DNA of 64,000 nucleotides from Phytoseiulus persimilis (GCA_037576195.1 CM075103.1:28976723-29040722); one strand, 5' to 3'. Counted from the first letter of the stretch, positions 10,496 to 22,437 are shown. A program made the numbers and translations. Notes: generated by a model not told the origin, from the sequence alone.

Positions 10496-11190
10496 TCATT
10501 CCTGAATGTAGAATAGAACCGCGTGAACGGCATGCCACTGGATCGGGAGGTTCGAGGCCTCCAAGTCTACGCGCATGACGCCGAGAACAACTGGCCCAGA
10601 AACCTTTGGCGGTGAGATCGGGACGCTATCGCAATAGCTGCTCGGTTCGGGATACCCGAGATACCCACTGTGAAGGACCGCATGGGAAACTGGTCTCGCG
10701 ACCATTTTACTCAGGGATCTGGGCTTGACGACGAGAGTTTTCATATGGAATTTTCAAGCCGTCAACCTTCGAAGAAGGCGACATGCCGCCCAGAATCACC
10801 GTAGGACGAGTTGACGTGATCTGCGCTGCAGAAACACCGGATCTTTTAGGAAAAACATAGCTGCGTAATGGTGCCATGGAAGTGTTATTGATGCATCGGC
10901 TCCGATTCTCCGAAGTGACGGCCTCGGGAGGCTCTCTGTAACTTCACTAAAACTCAAGGTGTAATCGGCTGGGAGGACTCCGCCCAAGTCATTGATCGTA
11001 CAGCGGACTACTTTGAATACTCGGTGACATCCAATGGCTTACCTAGCGGGAACCCTACTCTCGCATACTCTACCACTGCGTGAAAATACGACGTTGACTC
11101 AAATTTCCTCTGAACCTGGATGATAACCTGATCTGGAGTTTCGCATGCAAAGCTCGGGATCGGTGTGAATGTCCTCGTTCAACTCGAGAG
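10496..11190 (-). CDS. Exons of an unrecognised minus-strand gene
   Basis: An exon ending at 11043 (FESTSYFHAVVEYARVGFPL) has a good donor (GTAAGC). It joins in phase across a 74-nt intron to one starting at 10968 after CCTCCCAG, which continues ADYTLSFSEVTESLPRP and LPWHHYAAMFFLKDP to about 10800. A further open stretch, 10744-10496 (VSGPVVLGVMRVDLEASN, ending FYIQE-stop), may be the 3' end, but I could not find splice sites joining it in frame. The composition suggests a secreted or extracellular protein. It may belong with the CUB-like exons at 13951-14910 on the same strand. Confidence 0.35.
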
Positions 11191-11930
11191 TCTAAAGACT
11201 TCGGAGATTCATGTTCCGCTCTGGACTACGGCTTTCCCGAAGGTGAGAAAATCAGGACGTTATATAAAATAGGATGACACACTGGGAGATAACTTGTCCG
11301 ACCTCCTTTCCTACTCTCGATAGAATGATCACGACATGGACATCACGCTTGCTCCCTCAAAGCGTGCTCCTCGCAACGCTTTTCGCTCAAAACGTTTGTA
11401 TAGATTTTGCACAATGAGTGACTCTCACAAAGCCGAACGGAGCCATTGCCAGGCGAGAATAGCAAGGATTTATCGAGCAGTTTCGTCGAGATTGCGCCGC
11501 GAACTTCGATGCAAGTAGAAATTCGCGATTGCGAATCAGTATATGTCCGTGCCTTGCAGAATAGTGGATGATCGTGTTCCAGTCTATGTTGTTCTTGTAT
11601 TTTCGAGCACAAATGTGCTTCTGACCGCACGATTCTCCACAGATTGTGCACCAGTACTCGTCTCAGTTCCATTTCAAAGTCTGCGTGATCGAACCCAGGT
11701 GCTGCTCCGTCTGTTGATCTGTGAGGGGTTGTAAAACTGTGCCTCTTGCAGATCCTGCTCCTCATCCCTGGGTTCAAACCCGATATCTCAACGTGCCGTA
11801 TGTCGAGGTGATCTCGATAGGAGGTGGTTCAAATCTCTCCGCGAGTTCTCCTGTGAGCAGAGCAGTGCGTGGTAAATGAGAGCCAGTCGCTTTCGCATCG
11901 AGCGATGAAAGCAGATTGCGACAAAAGGTC

Positions 11931-14076
11931 ATGTCAAGTGCGTGGAGTAGAGGGCTATCAGAGCGATTCCGTCGAATAAGCGGATGGAGTGCAAATTCGG
12001 AGAAGGTTGATCCGTCCCCGGCTCCGAGGCCTAAATCCCCGGAACCAACCCTGAGACTCAAAGCCGATCGAACCGAGATACCACCGAAAGAAGCCCCAAC
12101 GGCATGTTTCCCGGGCTCAAAACTACTCTTTTGGATTTTGCGTCTCATCTGCGTTCATCCGATCATATGGAAGGGAGACCGATTTGTGGTTTCGGGATGT
12201 GGATTCGCGTGTCTCCTCTGTGCAGTTGCTATGCATTGCTGTTTCGTCGCCGTCATCGTGCTGGCCGATCCAGGACTCAGTTTGGCCCTTGTCAGAGCGA
12301 CCGCGAACCCCATCCGATCCGACATGGGCGTCTTCATGTCCATGCTCGCATCAGGGCTATATTTCATGACGTCTGTATGTTTTCTAGTTTTCATCCGTAG
12401 TCGTTCGCAAATCGCGGTGACGTTCAACGAACTCAACTGCCTATGGATGATGTGAGTAAGCGCACCATTATAATGGGAATCGTACGTTGCTGGTCCATGA
12501 GAGGTGATGAAGAAGTCGATTCCTCGCGCTTGCTTAGCAGGATGCAATTTCGAGGGAACGAGAGCACTGTATAACCCCTGTGAGGCTCAGTAAAACACAT
12601 AACAGACCCTTACTACGGCATTCAAGTCCAGTACTCTCAATGAAAGCCGCTTGCTATCCTCAGAACCTCTCAGTATCTGATGGGGAGGTCGTTTATTCCC
12701 TGGGGAATAAGGTCCTGAGAAACAGCTGCAAAAAAAAGAGTTGGACCTGGAAGATCACAAGATCGCACCGAAGTCTGTAATTTGCCTCCCTTGAAGACCA
12801 AGAGCGGTGATACTTTAACCTTCGTATTGCAAGCAGCGTGCGAGGTCATCTGGTCGATTTGGTTCCCTCCCTCCTATGAGAACGCCAATGGGCGCACAAT
12901 AAATAATCATGTCAGCTTGACATTTCCCGCAATCGTTCCTCTTAGGTTTTGAGCTCAACATCATTCTCGCTCTTCCAGGATGGGACGCCCCCGCGCGAAA
13001 GTGGCTTTCGCAGCTTTCACTGTGGTTCCATGGTGTACTTTCATATTCGTCAAGGGCTTCATTTTCCTAACGGCCGCTACATCTCTGCAGGCATCGGAGT
13101 CGATTTGGGGCCCGTTGAGATTCTTGAGCAATTTCTTGCTATTTTATCTTCTTTTGAGTGTTTTCGCTGTTGTCAGTACGCTCACGACTTTCGTATACGG
13201 AGCGATTCTAGACTGTCTACCCATTCTGCGGGACACCATGAGGCGCTCATCGTACGATGAGCGATTCGTCGAATGTTTCCTGACGGTAAACGTTCGGTAC
13301 TCAATCAGCGGCCTACTCTCGATACTTTGCCTGGAGACTCCAAGAGTGGGACTCTCAAAAATTGTCATTTGCAGAGAGCAGTCGAGAGTCTGGATCGCGT
13401 AATGATATCCTTCTCTTCAGCGGTCTCTCCGTTGGTCACGTTGAATTTGATGGCGTTTGTCTGCTTCGCACTACAAGTAATGTTCCACGAAATCATCGCA
13501 AGTGGAGAGAAAGGACGATCTGAACACATGTCTATTCTCGTTGGATGGGGCGCTCTCATAATTATTTCCATAATCTCATCGCACACCCTCGAGAGCGAGG
13601 TAATATTGAAGTTGAGGTTTCCAATGCCAAGGACGTCACCTTGGAATGCTCCCCAGGATTGATCGCTGGATATAAATCCCCCTTTGCATCGCATGTCCAT
13701 TGAAACAGTACCCTATAATTCAGATCGCAAGAATCCGGAAAGCGTTGCGGGCCCGGCACCGAGCGAGGATAATCTCGCTTTTGACCTTCCAAGAACTGGA
13801 CGAAGTACTTGAGGGTTTGCCCTGTCATATGAAGCTTCTCAGTATTTTTGAGCTCAACTTGACTGTCGTCCTATCGGTGCGTTCTGAACATCGTGGTGCA
13901 TCGCGGATAACCGCAGAGATATCACCGGGCAAAATCAGAGGATTCCCCTTTCAGAATTGGTTTGCTGATTCCAGGTCACTCTTTTCCTCTTGAATTTTTA
14001 CATGACGTTCATACAATTCAAAGCGATCTTGTCTGGAGCCGGAGCGAATCTTACGGAGTTCCTGAGGAAACCATGA
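11931..14076 (+). CDS. Gustatory-receptor-like chemoreceptor (7tm_7 family), five exons, complete
   Basis: Exons 11931-12451, 12979-13285, 13375-13599, 13724-13876 and 13975-14076; 1308 nt, 435 residues, all junctions in phase with GT-AG sites (donors GTGAGT, GTAAAC, GTAATA, GTGCGT; acceptors CTTCCAG, TTTGCAG, ATTCAG, TTCCAG). Introns are 527, 89, 124 and 98 nt. The ATG at 11931 opens a soluble N-terminus of about 80 residues. Seven hydrophobic segments follow, near residues 84-111, 131-155, 180-205, 225-250, 295-320, 330-350 and 403-425. The last short exon ends with NFYMTFIQF, matching the family's C-terminal TYxxxxxQF signature with Phe for Tyr. Short 3' exons separated by phase-0 introns are also a family trait. 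Such receptors are ligand-gated cation channels with intracellular N-termini that sense tastants. Length is normal for the family (about 400-450). No break is seen. The ligand cannot be told. The plus-strand orientation is opposite to neighbouring partial genes. Confidence 0.8.
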
Positions 14077-14910
14077 CCATGATATGAAGAAAGTGGGGAG
14101 GAACCCGGACGAGCTTCCTGTTGTTCCAGAGAGCAACTGCCTGGCTGATAAACCGACCGATCCCCACAAGATGTCCGCCGGATTGACAAGATCGAGGTAT
14201 CTGATACACTGGATCAATACTCCTCTACGAGATGGTGTAGGATAAATCGTACATTCGAAGTCTTTGAGCAGGTGGAGACTACGACAGAAAAATTGCGACC
14301 ACAACCTTCCGGGTTGAGTCCAAAACGACTTGCCTATGATGTGTTGGCTTGTGTGAGAATGTGTACTGTAAGCATATCGGGATCAGGACCAACCCATGGA
14401 AAAGACGGTACATTCCGAGACTCCTCACTGGACGCCAAGAGGCCGTCGAACCCATTTGACTCTCAATTCCGTGAACCAGTGTTCCCTGAACTTGTTTCGC
14501 CATTCAATTCTGTGGACCGAGGTTTTGCCTTGGACCTCATGCTTGTAAGTATGGAACTCCTCTGGGGCATGCGTGCGTGAAGTATTCCGCGTTGTACCAC
14601 GGATTCAGGAACGGGTTTTTGCATGACACTACGATATCCAATGTGAGTGTGGGGGATAGCTTCGGATCTCTCCCGTATTTTTCGCATCTCAAGTGCACAC
14701 TCATCTGATGCCTGGCACCTATAGTTCCACAGCGTTTGCCTCCAGCCACCGAATGATCTCATGGTGAAACACTCGAGGTGAGTTCCCCCGGAGCTCGACG
14801 AGCTCGATATACAGGTGAAATGAAAATTCGAATACAGGAATACTGAGCTCTCGATCGATCTGCACCCCACAATAACCTACATACGCTTTATCCTTCCAAG
14901 TATCTATCAA
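13951..14910 (-). CDS. Possible exons of a secreted CUB-like protein
   Basis: Three protein-like minus-strand stretches lie here in different frames. 14719-14910 contains VFEFSFHLYIELVELRGN. 14537-14749 contains RCEKYGRDPKLSPTLTLDIV and NPWYNAEYFTHAC. About 14160-14304 contains DFECTIYPTPSRRGVLIQCI then RYLDLVNPADILW, which resembles the first half of a CUB domain (Cys, aromatic, hydrophobic strand, Asp-Ile). Intron joins are not resolved, so the gene is not modelled. Its lower part overlaps the 3' end of the chemoreceptor gene on the other strand. It may be the upstream part of the gene ending near 10496. Confidence 0.3.
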
Positions 14911-14978
14911 GAGAGAGAAATTCGGAACAAGTCCCCTCTCTGGGGAGCTATGATGAAAATGAGGAAGGGACAGGAATC

Positions 14979-15305
14979 CTAATTGACCAGCCTGTATTTG
15001 TATGAAAAATACATCCCCGAATACTGATAAATGATCTTGTGGTCATCGTGAGCCTCGACTTCGTTGTTCTCACTTTGGAGTGAGGCTCGTAGAAATAATA
15101 GGGGGGCAGGTGTGGCGGATAGTGTTGCTGTAGCTGATTCCGTAGCTGAGGGTGGAGCTGAAGCTGTTGCTGCTAAGAGAGTCGATGGATGACTCCGGCG
15201 CTGATAACGATAATCCACTGCTAGTCGATGGTAATGGAAAGCACACACCTTGGCTGACGAATGACTTGTCCAGTTAACGATCCACGTCAAGAAAAGAACC
15301 GACAC
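14979..15305 (-). other. Open stretch with signal-like start, no family
   Basis: Minus-strand reading opens with a hydrophobic run (SVLFLTWIVNW) and is followed by an Ala/Ser/Thr-rich section (PPSATESATATLSATPA). It could be the 5' exon of the CUB-like gene immediately downstream, but there is no ATG at its start and no supported splice join. From 15306 to 15453 nothing is recognised. Confidence 0.2.
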
Positions 15306-15453
15306 ACAAACTGAGAGGGCGGAGGTAGGACGACGCGCACCTCACGATATGATATAACGTCGCGAGCGAAAACGACGAAGGAATTCCAGCGTTTTACCCA
15401 AGAGAGACGAGAGAGAAACGATTTTCTTTTCATCTCTCCAAGCGGCAATACTC

Positions 15454-16102
15454 ATGAATGACGAGGTACCACCAAAAATAAAAGGCTACAGATTCGTAGG
15501 CTCAAACAGGGATGGACGGTCTGGGAAACACGCCAGCGGTGGAACCGGCATCCTGATCCCGGACAGCCTCAAAGAGGAGGAATGGGTGGAAAGAGAGAAG
15601 GACTTTGTGGCAAAGGGCATAACACTGCAAAAAAAAACATGAAGACATACAAGAAACTAGAAGGAGTTCTCGAGAGAAGGAGAAAGAACAACTCCTTGAT
15701 ACTAGTAGGTGCTAGCGAGTGCAAGAGCGGGCTTCCTCAACACCAACTCTTTCAGAACAAGATTCGAAGGAGGCGATGGTAAATGTGTGCTATGCGGACA
15801 TCACACAGAATCCCTAGAACACGTGATAATGGAGTACAAGGAAGAACAGCGGAATGAAGCGGAGATCTGCAGAAGACTAGGCCTGCATGAAGACCCAACG
15901 AGAGGAATTGTAGAGCGGACCAAACGGAGTCTTGAAGGATGCGAAAAAGCAACGAAAGGACACATCCCACGCTCCTGCTAGATCACCGACCAGCGACCCT
16001 AACCAGCAGAGTGTACTCGTCTCCGCGTACGGGGTTTCTGACATATAACAGAGTGTATATGGGCAAGAAATGGTTAATAAACCAATCAATCAATCAATCA
16101 AT
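15454..16102 (+). mobile_element. Internally deleted non-LTR retrotransposon (LINE)
   Basis: The left part (15454-15642) reads like the end of a LINE endonuclease domain: PPKIKGYRFVGSNRD, then GKHASGGTGILIPDSL. The right part (15709-15981) reads like a LINE C-terminus: ARAGFLNTNSFRTRF, then the zinc-knuckle-like CVLCGHHTESLEHVIME. The reverse transcriptase that should lie between is absent, so the copy has a large internal deletion. It ends with AATAAA at 16076-16081 and a CAAT repeat, a typical LINE 3' end. The family (CR1/RTE/I group) is not resolved. Confidence 0.65.
16083..16102 (+). repeat. (CAAT)5 microsatellite tail
   Basis: Five CAAT units directly after AATAAA at the 3' end of the LINE fragment. 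Short simple-sequence tails of this kind are produced at LINE 3' ends. 16103-16596 beyond it holds nothing recognised. Confidence 0.85.
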
Positions 16103-16596
16103 GTTGACATCTCCTCGAGCATTATTGGTCGTGGAGGGCGTTCCCCGCCACCTTCTCGGGGGGTTTCACATAGACCGTCTACCTGAACGATGTACCTCCT
16201 GATTTTTTGTTTAATCTGACATGATCAGCGTGTGATTGTTCGAATAGTCATCGGAAATTAGAGAAATTCGCATCATCAAATTGCTCAGAACGGAACAGGA
16301 GTTATCACGATTCAAGACCTGTAAAATACATTATTATAGATTGCAACAAACTTTTTCCAAACTTTTCAATTCGGAACGGTGTCAAGGGCTCGCTCCGGGA
16401 ATACTGTATCGAAGTTTTTCTCAGTAGACGTCTCCAGGAATCTCCTCGGTCTCTACGCCCACAAACCATCAAGTGGAATTCGAACGACCCGACTCATGCC
16501 GAAGTGTGCCCACACGCCCATATAGTGCATTTCCTGCAGGGATTCGCTTGGATTGCTCGTGTTGTGCATTCTAGAGGAATGAGTGACCTCCCGGTT

Positions 16597-16899
16597 TGTT
16601 GGATATTCGTTCCCTGAAGTCAGTCGGTAGACACCGATCTGGAAGTTCTCTGGAAGCTGGAAGATCACGGCACGAAATAAACAGACAGAGTTCCGGTTAG
16701 GGAATGCGTAGCTCCTCAAGAGCGAAGCTTCTTTATTGCAGTATTTATACTTGGCGGGAAAGCGTGAGCTGACCGCGGCCGAAGCGAAGTGTCTAAGCCC
16801 GGTGGCGTAATCACGCACAGGGCTTGTCCTTGTCCCCGTTACGGGTGTGAGTAGTTGAGACATGTTTCAGATACTGAAGTGTAACGATATTTCTCAACA
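16597..16899 (-). repeat. 3' LTR of the copia element
   Basis: 303 bp, TGTTGAGAAA...TCCAACA on the minus strand, with a TATAAATA at 16742-16749 (minus). Identical in length to the copy at 25619-25921 and differing from it at four positions. Confidence 0.95.
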
Positions 16900-16908
16900 C
16901 CCTCCCTT
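16900..16908 (-). other. Polypurine tract of the copia element
   Basis: AAGGGAGGG on the minus strand, directly against the 3' LTR. This is where plus-strand DNA synthesis is primed in LTR elements. It confirms the minus orientation and shows that the DNA next to this LTR belongs to the same element. Confidence 0.75.
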
Positions 16909-16911
16909 AGA

Positions 16912-19900
16912 TGAAACAGTCACTTTTCACAACCAGATGATCATGTTTGCAATCAGTGATAATTCACAGGCTTCGGTCAAATCTGGACTCAACTTTCCCA
17001 TGCAGTTAGTGGAGTTATAAGTACACAATGTTCTGTGGAACTCCCAGGTGTACCAGGGTTCTTTCTCACCGTTTGGTACAGGTCGGGGTTGCCCGACTGC
17101 TACATAAACACTTCGTAATAGTTCTCGTTAAACTGTTCGAACTCATTTGACCTGAGGTGCGACAGCAGGGATCCTGAGACGATTGTCGCCATCCTGTGCT
17201 TGTCGTCTCTCAAGGTCCTTCCTTATTATTGGTTTAGCACCTTGCCGTGTATGGGAAAACCTCGAGTGCTCTGGTTTAGTTCACTTTCACCTTGTTTCAG
17301 CTTTGCTGAGGTTCCATTCTTACGTTGTTCACGTGAAACTTGTTAGTACTTTTTCTGGGGTCTGAACAACACTATGAACCGTTGATGGTTTCTGTTGTTC
17401 TGAGATGGCAAGTGAATCCCAAGCGTGGCGAGGGAGTTGATCCGACCCGTGTGGCCATCCAGTCGAGGGGAGGCGCTATCCATAGCTTTTCGAGTTCTCT
17501 CCTCCGGGGCGATTTCTCTTCCTATTGACAACCAGGAAGATCTCCATCTAGCTCCCACGCATCCAAGCGCTCTTCAGCTTCTTGGCGTGCATACGATTCC
17601 AATTAGGGATCAGACACGAACTCGGTTTTGGGGTATCCATTCAGTCTCTGTGTCCAACTTCGACTGTGATTCCCAACGATATGTTGTTCGCGTGTCATAA
17701 GTCCTTTTTTTCCGCCTTGAAGAGGTCTCTTCTGAAGAAGGACCTTTGGAACTTTCTCGCGATCTAGCTTTCTGAGTTGCATTGCTTCGAAAGCGCATTT
17801 GATCGTCACACTTGAGTTTGTTCAAGAACTTGCTTTCTTCCACAGCAAATCTGATCTTTCCTGTTTGGCTTGAGTTGCTTTTCTTTTCTAACTCCTGCGA
17901 GGGTCAAGGAACTTATCATCTTAGATGTTCTAGCTCATTCCTGTTGTTGTCCTCCGAGGACACAGTCCCCGTCCAGACTTTGTCATACCACCAAAGGTAT
18001 CGTATCTTTCATCTCTCGCAACAGCAGACAAGAAGAAAGAACTGGTTCATCGAACCAGCGCTGAGGTAGCTCCTACCAACAGCGGTCGAGTTTCTGATGG
18101 GAGTCTGGTCGTGGTGAATGTTCAGGAATCCCAGCTTGCCGCAAACTACCGGAAGCTGGTCATGGATCTTAATTTTTGAGGGATGTGCACAGTGATGTGT
18201 CTGGCTTTGTGTCGAGAAGACTCACTCAGTCGTACCGCAGGATTCCAACCTGTTTGGGAATTATTTGACATCGTTCAGCGGTTGGGCGTTCAGCAGGGGA
18301 AATTTGCTGACAACGATGCTCTTAGCACAGCTCAATCTGTTCGCGAAGTCTGTGGTTCAAACCTCAGTGGTAACGGAAGTCATTATAGCGTTTGATCAGA
18401 TGAGAAGGACTGTAGATGAGCCGAAAAACTTACTCCGCTTGGCCAAGGAAGAGCAGCAGGGGCTCGATCTACGTCGGGATTATCTTGCTGGTAATATGGT
18501 ATCAATTTGGTCAGGCTCGTCATCTTCAGAGCCTCCGTTTCGAGGTGAACATACTTCAACAGAGAATCGACCAACTTCCGACCGAAGTGTCCGCTACAGC
18601 TGTGTCATCCAACAGCACCGTTACCAACCTCTAGGGGAACATGGATAACGTCAAGGATCCTGAAGCCTCGTGCAAATCGTTCGAATCCAAGATCAAGATA
18701 CTTACTGATCTATTGGATCTGGAATTCCAACATCAAGATGCAATTTGCCAGGGAATGAGAGCATATTTCTCACACAACATCACATGCATTGGCAATCTCT
18801 CTCACGAGATTGATATTGTCAAAACCTACCAGGTTTCTTTTGACAACGGCTGTCGGAAGGGTGAGCTCTTCTTCGGATCAGCCTGCCAAGACGAGAGTCC
18901 ACTCGTCTGTAGAGGATGTCAGGACTAGGGATTTCGATCATCCCGTTTAGTCCAACGTTTTCTCTTTAGTTCAGGCCTTTGTTGGCCAAATGGCGGCCAT
19001 GCTTCCCAAGCGAAAATGGGTGCTGCTCGCCATCTTTGCCGTGCTCTTTATCGGTGAGTCGATTTCTTACCGCTTTTTCCTGTCTTGGTTATCAAGCTCT
19101 CTTTTTTTTTCTTTCTGTGTGATGGTGAGTCTTAAAGTTGTCTTTTTTTTCTCCAGGAGGAGTCTTATGGTTCATCATTCCAAGTGAGACTGGGGGTACC
19201 TTTGCTGGTCGCAGTTCCACTGCAGTCCATTGACCGTCACTCGGTTCTCAAGATCTACCGAACCACTGCTGAGTGGTCTTCTGAGGATGAAGAAAGCTCC
19301 ACCCCTATATCGACAACGACTCTCACCATCGGTCCAACTCTTCCAAGCCGACTTATCTCAGCCAGGGCATGTTGGTACTCTCGCGGTAAAATGGGCTGGA
19401 AATGCCGCCACCACTTGGGATTAGAATGCCTGCTCATCGATGGACCCTCTGGGGTTCCATCATACGTTGTATGTTCGTCTTAAGGCAGCATCCAATCCAT
19501 GTGGTCCAGACGGATACACCCGTCACTGTAGACGTACTTGATCTTGTCCGTCGCCGTCCGCCTCTAGCGGGCATGGGGAGCTTTGCCAATTTGTTTTCAC
19601 TCCAAATGCATTTGTTTCCTGGGCAGTTGTTCTTATTCGAGTGTTACTACATGATCTGGCTTATTTGATCATGGTGCTTTTCTTTTCGGGTCAGAGTGTC
19701 ATTAGCAATCAGCACTCTCCCTTTTGAATATGAGGATCCCTGGAATGCTTCGATCATTACTACGGATCAGCATTCTTTGGTTCCGGTCCTGACTCTCATC
19801 ATGGCTTCCAAGTTTCTATGGTGCACTGGAGGCTTTCTTAGTGCCATTGCCATCTTAGGAGTCTCGGGATTCTCTGTCCGAATGCTTCCAAGCAATTCTG

Positions 19901-21411
19901 GACCTGGATGTCGTAAGCAAGATTGGCTCCATCCACCTGCATCGGCAGCTGTGCTTCTGATGCCCAAAGTGTCCAATCTTCGATCATCCGGTGGAAGGGC
20001 ATGGCCAGGTTTTCATCCTTCCCGCCATTCATGTATTTCATGATCAGAACACGAGTCATTTTATCTCATCGAGTCGACTCCAGTGTTCGTTCCGAGGGAG
20101 GTTACTTTTGAACCAATTCCCAAATCTTCTTCTGTTTTTCAGAGTGTGGTCTCACCATCACTCACCCCGCTGTTTAGTGCACCGGTCGAAAAGGACTTAT
20201 TAACAACCCCTGTTCATATCAATCCAACTCGTACTTCATGTTTTGTGGCCGCGCCACTCACGAGCGTTCACTTTCCACGTGAGCCCGATTTTCTCCAGAT
20301 TCATGTCTGAATGGGATAACATACACTCCAGTTCGGGAAGGCCAGTTTCTCAAAAGTCATTCACTCGAACTCCAAGCCTTTCAAGAACGACGGGATATCT
20401 GCCCGAGATTTTCACGAGGATGTCTCAGTCGATGATCAAACCGATTGTTCTTTTGACATCTACCCTCCCTGACTCAGTACCTTCGTCCCTTTCCTCGGTG
20501 TCATTGTCAGGTGTCTATTCGGTTAGAGAGCCGGTGAGATCGCTTAACGGATTCTCTCACTATGTCTGGTCTGAATCTTTGATTTCCTACTCATTTTGTT
20601 TCAACCTTTTCCCACTGCTACTACATTATTTGAGACTGCTGTACTTCAGCCGGTCTTAACATCTCATTTGTTTTCCAACTTGTACCAGTCATGACCGTTA
20701 GCCCAATTCGTGGCTTCAGCATTCAACAACAACAGTCATGAGTGGGTCGTGCGAGTTCTTGCTGTTGGGACTGAGCCGGACCAGGACGTCGATGAGTCGA
20801 AGCCAGCGTCAGTCGGTTCGAGTACCACTTCAGCCCCTCCGTCCAGCACTTTCTCTCTGTCTTCAAACACAACTGAATCAACCACTCCGGCATCGGATGA
20901 CGGCACCACAGAACTCAGCGTCACAGACACAGCCACCAGCGCTTCGGCTGATGACACCACCACCACCGAGGCACGGTCTAAGAGCCTTTCCATTTCTACC
21001 AGAAGATACAAATGTATCACTTTCGAATACAATCGGATTTACTAGTCAGTGCTGGACAGGAAATGTGTGTTTGTCCACCGATCTACTGCTTTGAGGCTTG
21101 AGCTCCATGTGTTCCGGTATGATGAGACCGAAGAGTTCGCATCACCCTCGGAGCATGCCAAATCTCAGAGATCAAGTACTGACCTGGTGAAGTTCTTATG
21201 CTTGGGATCAAATCCGATCATCATAGATTCAATTATTTATTTTGTGAATGGGAAGTCTCAATGTCAGCCTCTCATTCATCTTCTACAGTGGATTGGTGTG
21301 GTGACTCGGGTCCCGTCGGGTGTTAACCTACAGAAGGCAGAATTTCACCCATCGCTGGTACTGTCTACGCCGCCCTGATCGAATCGAGCAGGTTATGCCT
21401 TTTGAGCAGAC
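16912..21411. other. Unassigned DNA inside the copia element
   Basis: About 4.5 kb between the polypurine tract and the small signal-peptide ORF. Ordinary copia elements have almost nothing between RNase H and this tract. The plus strand is pyrimidine-rich and holds short open stretches with membrane-protein features: a hydrophobic anchor near 18450 (GIILLVIWYQF), another near 19000 (VLLAIFAVLFIG), Cys-rich pieces, and a Ser/Thr-rich mucin-like piece at 20760-20990. It may be a decayed membrane glycoprotein gene, possibly envelope-like, inserted in or carried by the element. No family can be assigned. Confidence 0.4.
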
Positions 21412-21777
21412 TTACATCACAACAAGTGTAGTGATCACAGTTGCGTGGACCTGGAGGAATTTTGTTCCACTTGATGAAACAGGTGTAGGTGCTGGTGGTT
21501 TCTCATGTGTATAGTCATAGGATTCGATAAAGATATCGACTCCTCCAAATGTTGTTCCATTTGGCAACGGGAGAGCCGCAACAGGAGATGCTCTCTCAAT
21601 GCAGATTTGATCGCTTATCAAGCAATCGCATGGGAAATAATCGATGTTCAGTACGGATATCATACAGGGTTGTCTCTGTCGGTTGCACTGCGGGAGGCAA
21701 TCATCCTCGCACTGGGAGGACGCAGCCGCTTTTGCCGCTAACAGGAGGAGAGCGAACTGCATTATCTGTAATGCCAT
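21412..21777 (-). CDS. Small secreted Cys-rich ORF next to RNase H
   Basis: 121 residues. It opens with a convincing signal peptide (MALQIMQFALLLLAAKAAA), followed by eight cysteines within about 40 residues (CEDDCLPQC, QPCM, FPCDC, QICI) and one NGT glycosylation site. It begins where the recognisable RNase H reading ends, on the same strand. Not recognised. It could be the 5' exon of a captured secreted protein gene or the start of an additional element gene. The end of the frame may not be the real end. Confidence 0.4.
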   Translation of the reverse strand: MALQIMQFALLLLAAKAAASSQCEDDCLPQCNRQRQPCMISVLNIDYFPCDCLISDQICIERASPVAALPLPNGTTFGGVDIFIESYDYTHEKPPAPTPVSSSGTKFLQVHATVITTLVVM

Positions 21778-22395
21778 CTTCTCTCCGTTCCTTGAGCCAG
21801 AAGTATCGTATGGCTGTATTGTAACGTATTGTAACGTTCAGATTCCTGGGCTTCTGTCAACAGTTGGATGCAACTTGTGTTGTCCACGTGGAGAGTCGGA
21901 GTGATTTGATGTCCGACTTTCTGTAACAGCCTTCTCAGCCCCCAACAGGTCTTACTCATTTCAATGCATTCCACGATATTGCTTTCAAAGGGGATGGAGG
22001 CGTTATACAGCTTTGGCTTCTTGAAGACCATCATACTGGCGCTCCACCAAACATTTGAGCTGCTCCACTGGTACTGCACCGAGTGTTTCTGCAACCACAT
22101 TACAGCAGGCATCAATCTGGGCGTGAGCACCGCCAGTATACGTGGGACCGTGGTTCCGGGTTTCTGATGGAAACCTCAACGTTTTTAGACCAACGTTCCA
22201 TAGGTGGCGTGTTGGCTTGTCTACGTATCTTGACCTTAGTCCAACAGCGTAGGAACTATATCCTCCAGTTCCCACCGCCACTAACCTCAAAGCCCCTTCG
22301 AGCTCTCTATACATCAGAGTAAGATCGATTCCTCCCTCAAATGCAGATTTCGACGTTGAGTCGATTGGTACAGAGGACACGTTACAATCTGACAT
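21762..22395 (-). pseudogene. copia RNase H region (fossil)
   Basis: Copia-type RNase H signatures: SRYVDKPTRHLWNVGLKTLR and YTGGAHAQIDA in the first part, then LRRLLQKVGHQITPTLHVDN with the typical HVDNTSCIQL end. It belongs to the element at 16597-25921. The region is broken. Confidence 0.8.
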
Positions 22396-22437
22396 CTGGA
22401 AACGATCTAGTAGCTCGGTAACATACTGGGCTTGATC

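Noticed and set aside
12155-12547. Minus-strand ORF overlapping the chemoreceptor's first exon
   Set aside because: The plus strand gives a coherent five-exon receptor here. The minus reading has no family or splice support.
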